A DNA stretch of 64,000 bases. Origin: Porogramme epimiltina (lineage: Eukaryota > Basidiomycota > Agaricomycetes > Polyporales > Polyporaceae). The stretch is from contig FTLJ01000356.1 in assembly GCA_900155495.1 (NCBI GenBank), positions 33,538-97,537 on the forward strand, in the 5' to 3' direction. The notes below the pieces were generated by a model. That model was not told the origin of the DNA and made no database searches. It worked only from the letters and a program-made list of their open reading frames with translations. The first letter of the stretch is position 1, and the number at the start of each line of letters is the position of its first letter. Below are positions 59,528 to 64,000 of this stretch, one piece after another. A program made the translations under genes and the position numbers.

Positions 59528-62500
59528 CTATGAAGAGTAGAAGGCCCACGGTTGATCGACCGTGTTCATGGGCTGATCCCACTTCCAGTTGTCCGACGAG
59601 TTGAAGAACGCGGACTCGCCCCCGTCGATGGATTGCCAGAGCTCGGGCGGTATCGCGTCCCCGTCACTCGACTCAGTCTTGGGCTCCACGATCTTCGCCG
59701 TGTCAGCTGCGGTAGGTACTGAGGGGTGCGCCTCGGTTTCCGAAGCTGACCCCGGACTGGGACCGACCGACGACGAGGCCTGGACGAGGTCTGGGGTCGC
59801 CGCCTTCGACTCTGTTTCCGGTCGCTCGTACGACGAGAAGTCGAAGAAGTCGGCGGGGTCGACGCTGGCCGCATTGAGTTTGGGCGAGCCGCCGCCGAAG
59901 GCGAGGGGATCCATGAACGAGCCGTCGTCGGGCACTGTGGGGTACGCCTGCAGGATGTCTTCGAGTTCGCGCGCGATGGTCTGCATGCTGTTGCTGCCGT
60001 CCCGACCGTCGCCGTCGCTCGACACCTGGTTCAACCAGCTCGCCATCTGGTCGAAGAACTTGATGGCGTCGTCGTCCGACTTGACGCTTTCGGGATCTGC
60101 CTGGCGCTTCATCGACATCTCGCTCGGCGAGTCGTCCCACTCCGTCTTGATCTTCTTTGCAGCGGGAGCGACAAGTGGACCCGCGGGAGTCGACGCGTCC
60201 TCTTCTCGAGAGCGCTTCAGACTCGTGCTGGCGTCAGGAGTGGATGCACTCGCAGCAGGAGTAGCGGCGGCAGGGGTGACTGGGGGCTTTGTTTCTGATG
60301 GGCCCGCAGAGGGACTTGCGGCGGCGGGGGCAATGCTCTTTGAGGGTTTCCTGGGCTGCGGCTTCGGCTTCGGCTTGACAGCTGCTGCCTTCACCTTTGG
60401 CGTTTGCGGCGTCTGTGGAGAGGCTGCGTGTGTTGGGGTGGGAGCGGAGGAGCTCTCGGCCGCGGGCTTTGGTGTCGGCTTCTTCTGAATGGGGGTACCG
60501 ATGAACGACGGCGACGCTGCGGCAGGCGTGTGTGGAGGTGGGGCGGCGGGAGAGGAGGCATCGGGTGTGGGGGCGGATGGTACGGGATGGGATGTGGGAG
60601 GTTGGGGAACGGAGGAGATCGGCACACGTTGCGCCGCCTGGGGCATCTGACCTGGTTGAGGGGCGCCGCTTGGTCCACCCTGCCCACCAGGCGGCTGGCT
60701 GGGACCCGCCGCAGGAGGTCGAGCAGCGCCGTTGGGGAAGTGGCCACCTACCCAAGCCCTGAACATGAGGTTCGCCTGCTGAACCTGGCTGATCATCTGC
60801 CTGACCCACTCCAAAGGCATGATGTACTTCGGCGGGTTATGGTGAAGGAGAAGGTCTCGTTGCTGGTGAACGGCGTTGATCTGCGGGTGTTGCGTGAGCG
60901 ACTGACCTATGGATGACGAATAATTACTGACCATAAGCATGAGCTTCTTGATAGCATCTTCCTTCATGCAGACAGCGAAGTGGGGCAAATTGCCATCCAG
61001 ATCATTGACGAGGCGGAGCAGGGATTCGAATACCGAGTTGTACGTCAATTTCTGCGAGTCTTGGATCTGAATCGGCTGCGACTTGGGTGGCGGGAGAGCT
61101 ATGGAAAACCGTCAACAAAATGGGCGCGGGCGGACATCGCGAGCGCGAGCGACTTACCCCTGTTCTCTTCGCGGAGACGCTTGACCATCTCTGCGGCCAT
61201 CTGCACCTGCTGGGGCGTCGGCCGGTTTGGCGCGGCCGCGCCCCGCTGTTGAGGCGCGCCCATCGGCGCCTGAGGAGGCTGGCCGTTCGCAGTCGCGTTC
61301 GCGACAAGGCCGCCCGCCATCGGATGCTGCTGCGGATGCTGCTGCTGCGCCTGCGAAGGCATGCCCATCCGCGCACCGTTCGCCATGTTCATCGAGTCTT
61401 GTTGCGCGCCTGCCATCGCGCTCGACATGCCGCCGGTCATGACCTGCGGCTGCTGGTGCGCGACGGGGCCCATCGGACTCGAGACGTTGCGCTGCTGCGC
61501 GGGCCCGCCGCCCTGTTGTGCGAGTTGGATGTTTTTGCTGAAGTTGTTCTGGGACTCGAGCATGCCCTTCAGCTGTTCTCGGTTGCGTTCGACAAGCTGG
61601 ATGAGTGTCGGCGCGAGACCGCGTTGCGCCATTTCGTGTACCGAGAGGTTGGCCATTAGGGGGAGTTCTTGTAGCAGCTTGGGGTCCTTGATGTCGGTCA
61701 ACACTTGCGGGAGCTGGCTTCGGTTCTCCGCCGCCTTCTGGGCCTGCTGTGCCTGTTGTATGTACGCCTGTCGCCGATGGAGCATAAGCTGGCGAATATA
61801 CGCCGCGTCGAAATCATGTAGGAACTCCTTGTAGATCTGCTCGAGATGGAGGGCGAGGGCAGGGCCCGCACGACTGGGCTCGTTCTCGTTCCCAGGAAAG
61901 TGGACCCATCCCATCTTCGCACCGATAGCGGGCCAGAGGTCCCTCTGGCTGACCTGCGCACGGAAAGTGGCATGAGCACTCCGTTCGCAGAGACATAGGG
62001 GCCGACCTACCAGCTTGACGGAACCCATACTCATAACTTCACAGTGCAGACGGTAAAGGTCGATGTCACGACCCTCGAAGCGGAGAATACTCCTGTCCTT
62101 CGGAGGATGCTTCGGAAGCCACTGCTCGTTGAAAGCCTTATGGAACGCCTCCGGCGAGAGCGGCTGGAGGACTTGATTCATCGTGATTTGCCCCGGCTGC
62201 CTATTGACGACACCCACGCCGTTGTTTGCAAGCTGGTTCTGCGCACCGTTCTGCGACGGTTGGCCGGCGCCTGGGCCGAGAATCTGGAGAGGAGTATTGA
62301 CCTGACGCTGCAGCTGCTGATTCTGCTGCGAAGGGGCGATCTGGGGAGGAAGCTGTGGGGTGCTGATCTGCGGGCCCTGTTGATTGGGCATGCGAACGCC
62401 CGGAGGTCCTGGACGCGGGCTGTTGTTGAACGCAGGGGAGGTGGCAGGGGGCTGCAACCACCCAGTCTGACCGGGATTCTGAGCGGGCATGCGCTGCGGA

Positions 62501-63953
62501 GGAATCGGGGAAGTCGCCATAGGTTTGTTGGCAGGCATGCTGGGAGGCAGCTCAGTCAACTCTGCGGCGGGAAGACGGTAGGGCTATGTGCTTACAATCC
62601 AATAGGCACGGGGGTACTCGTTTGACCTGACTGCTGCATACTGCGCGCAAGGAACATGATCTTAGTCAAAGCCGCTCTCCGCTGCTCAACCTCTTTCTGC
62701 GCCTTGTTGATCTCCATCGCGAGGTGCTCCGGTGACAAGTGCCCTGGTTGTGTTTGGAGAGTCTTAATGCGCGTTTCCGCCTCCACCAATGCGTTCCGGA
62801 GGGCGGTCGCCCTATCTTGGATCTCCGCGATGCCCATCGACCGCCGAACCTGAGACATCCCATTCACCTGGGTAGGAATTGAGGCATCGGTGAGACCTTG
62901 CTGAGGCATGAGTTGGCGAGCCATCGGATTCGGCTGCTGTAAACCACCGGGCATACCGCCAGGCATACTGGACATAGATGCGGCGCTATTCACCGGGCCG
63001 CCCGTAAACAGACCAGGGGGGAGGTGAGCACTGTTCATGGGCTGATGAGGAGGCTGGGGCTGAGCGTGCTGGGGCTGTGGCTGCTGCTGTGCATGTTGCT
63101 GATACCTCTGCTGAAGAATGGCCATTTGGTTGTTGCCATTGACTCCGTGGTTTTCCGGGTTCTGCTGCATCATGAGGTTGAGCTGACGGCCTATTTGCGC
63201 ACCCTGTCCATTAGCGAACATGTGATTCTGGCGGAGGGCTTGCATTTGCAGATAGTTGGGATTTGAAGGCGCATTCAACAAGTGAGGCTGGGCGTTAGGG
63301 AGGCCTTGAGAGGGGTCATGTTGGAAGGGAGAGCCATTGTTGGCGCCGAGTTGAGACATGTTGGCGAACTGCATCTGCTGGCGCTGAGGCATGGATTGCT
63401 GCGGGAGCTGCTGCTGCTGCTGCTGCTGTTGTTGTTGCTGGCGGCGGAGCACTTCCAACATCTGAAGAACCGACGGAGGCGGGAGGGAGTTAGCGCGAGT
63501 GGAAGACAAGAGGCGCGAAGGGAGACGGGCGGGTTGATGACATAATCAGACGGGCGTGAGTAAATGCTTGAGTGGGAGATTAAGGCGGTGGAGAGGGCGA
63601 TGGAAGGGGGGAGGCTAAATGGTCGCCTTCCCGGGGTGGTGCATACAAGTAGACACATTCAAGAGACAAGCGTGCGCGTGGAGGGGTCTCGAAGGGAGGC
63701 AGAGGGGGAAGACGACGCGCGATGACAGGAGGAGAGATGGACGCACCTGGGGGTTCAGCTGGCTGGGGTTTCCTCCGGTCTGTTGGGAGACATATGCGTT
63801 GAGCTGCTGTGCGCGCTGCTGCTGTTGCTGTTGCTGCTGAATCCACATGCGAGGATCCATGCCCATGTTGGGCATGCCTCCTTGGGGACCGGGTTGGGGG
63901 TGAGACTGCGGAAGGCCGGGTTGGCCGGTGACGACGAAGCCGTTTGGTAACAT
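59528..63953 (-). CDS. SWI/SNF ARID-domain subunit, Swi1-like
   Basis: DNA-binding subunit of the SWI/SNF chromatin remodeller. ATG 63953: MLPNGFVVTGQPGLPQSHPQ, then Gln-rich tracts (CAG repeats near 63410-63440 and 63810-63838), Pro/Gln/Met-rich linkers, a coiled-coil-like segment (SMGIAEIQDRATALRNALVE), and the ARID domain at about 61820-62150: AFHKAFNEQWLPKHPP, EGRDIDLYRLHCEVMSMGSV, then after an intron SQRDLWPAIGAKMGWVHFPG and LALHLEQIYKEFLHDFDAAY. After it come Gln/Ala/Met-rich regions, PTPQQVQMAAEMVKRLREEN, and a long Ser/Pro/Ala tail ending QPWAFYSS at 59528. About six introns. The low-complexity parts are typical of Swi1. The start ATG is just 48 bases from the window edge, so upstream exons beyond it cannot be excluded. 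Confidence 0.85.
63408..63441 (-). repeat. CAG/CAA repeat (polyglutamine)
   Basis: Run of CTG/TTG triplets on the plus strand, giving about 11 consecutive Gln in the Swi1-like protein. A second shorter run lies at about 63813-63838. Confidence 0.9.
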
Positions 63954-64000
63954 GGCGGGGGAGGAGGTGGGGGGAAGAGAGGGAGGGCGATGTGGTGTGG

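Noticed and set aside
59589..60488. Plus-strand frame of 299 codons
   Set aside because: Antisense shadow of the Ser/Pro/Ala-rich tail of the Swi1-like protein.

Overview
The window is nuclear DNA of a filamentous basidiomycete, most likely a wood-decaying (white-rot) Agaricomycete and possibly a polypore. The evidence is GC-rich sequence, dense introns of about 45-80 bp with GT..AG ends, a class I hydrophobin, a class II ligninolytic peroxidase and fungal housekeeping families. Genes lie on both strands with short intergenic spaces. I saw no tRNA, rRNA, CRISPR array or recognisable transposon. All coding spans are my own exon reading from translated similarity and splice signals; start codons of a few genes stay uncertain and are flagged.

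Layout. 0.3-8.3 kb: an NADPH-dependent medium-chain reductase, a DUF1295 membrane reductase and, divergent from it, the splicing and genome-stability factor Sde2, then a secreted six-hairpin glycosidase-like enzyme. 8.5-11.1 kb: a 10-bp minisatellite and a divergent forkhead transcription factor. 12-15.3 kb: a small Dabb stress protein and a DHA1-type MFS transporter. 15.8-22.4 kb: two aldehyde dehydrogenase genes produced by a tandem duplication of about 3.5 kb that carried the promoter along. 23-30.3 kb: class I hydrophobin, exportin Cse1, and a secreted DUF5648 three-repeat protein. 31.4-32.9 kb: a class II peroxidase with both a Mn(II) site and the exposed catalytic tryptophan, so a predicted versatile peroxidase. 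34.5-44.3 kb: trimethyllysine dioxygenase (carnitine synthesis), a Nudix hydrolase, the PI3-kinase Vps34 and a fused BioD-BioA biotin synthesis enzyme. 45.3-58.2 kb: a MARVEL membrane protein, a long disordered proline-rich protein, Cwh43 (GPI-anchor lipid remodelling) and the AP-3 beta adaptin. 59.5-64 kb: the ARID subunit of SWI/SNF (Swi1-like), running to the right edge.

How the genes fit together. Most are independent housekeeping genes. The accessory part (MFS transporter, duplicated aldehyde dehydrogenases, hydrophobin, DUF5648 protein, versatile peroxidase, secreted glycosidase) fits a wood-decay lifestyle of oxidising lignin, clearing aldehydes and exporting small molecules, but these genes do not form an obvious co-regulated cluster. 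I found no convincing new multi-gene system. The points most worth a second look are the hybrid peroxidase, the recent ALDH duplication with a shortened C-terminal motif, the forkhead protein with a rewritten recognition helix, very short exons in three genes, and the helically phased G-rich minisatellite.
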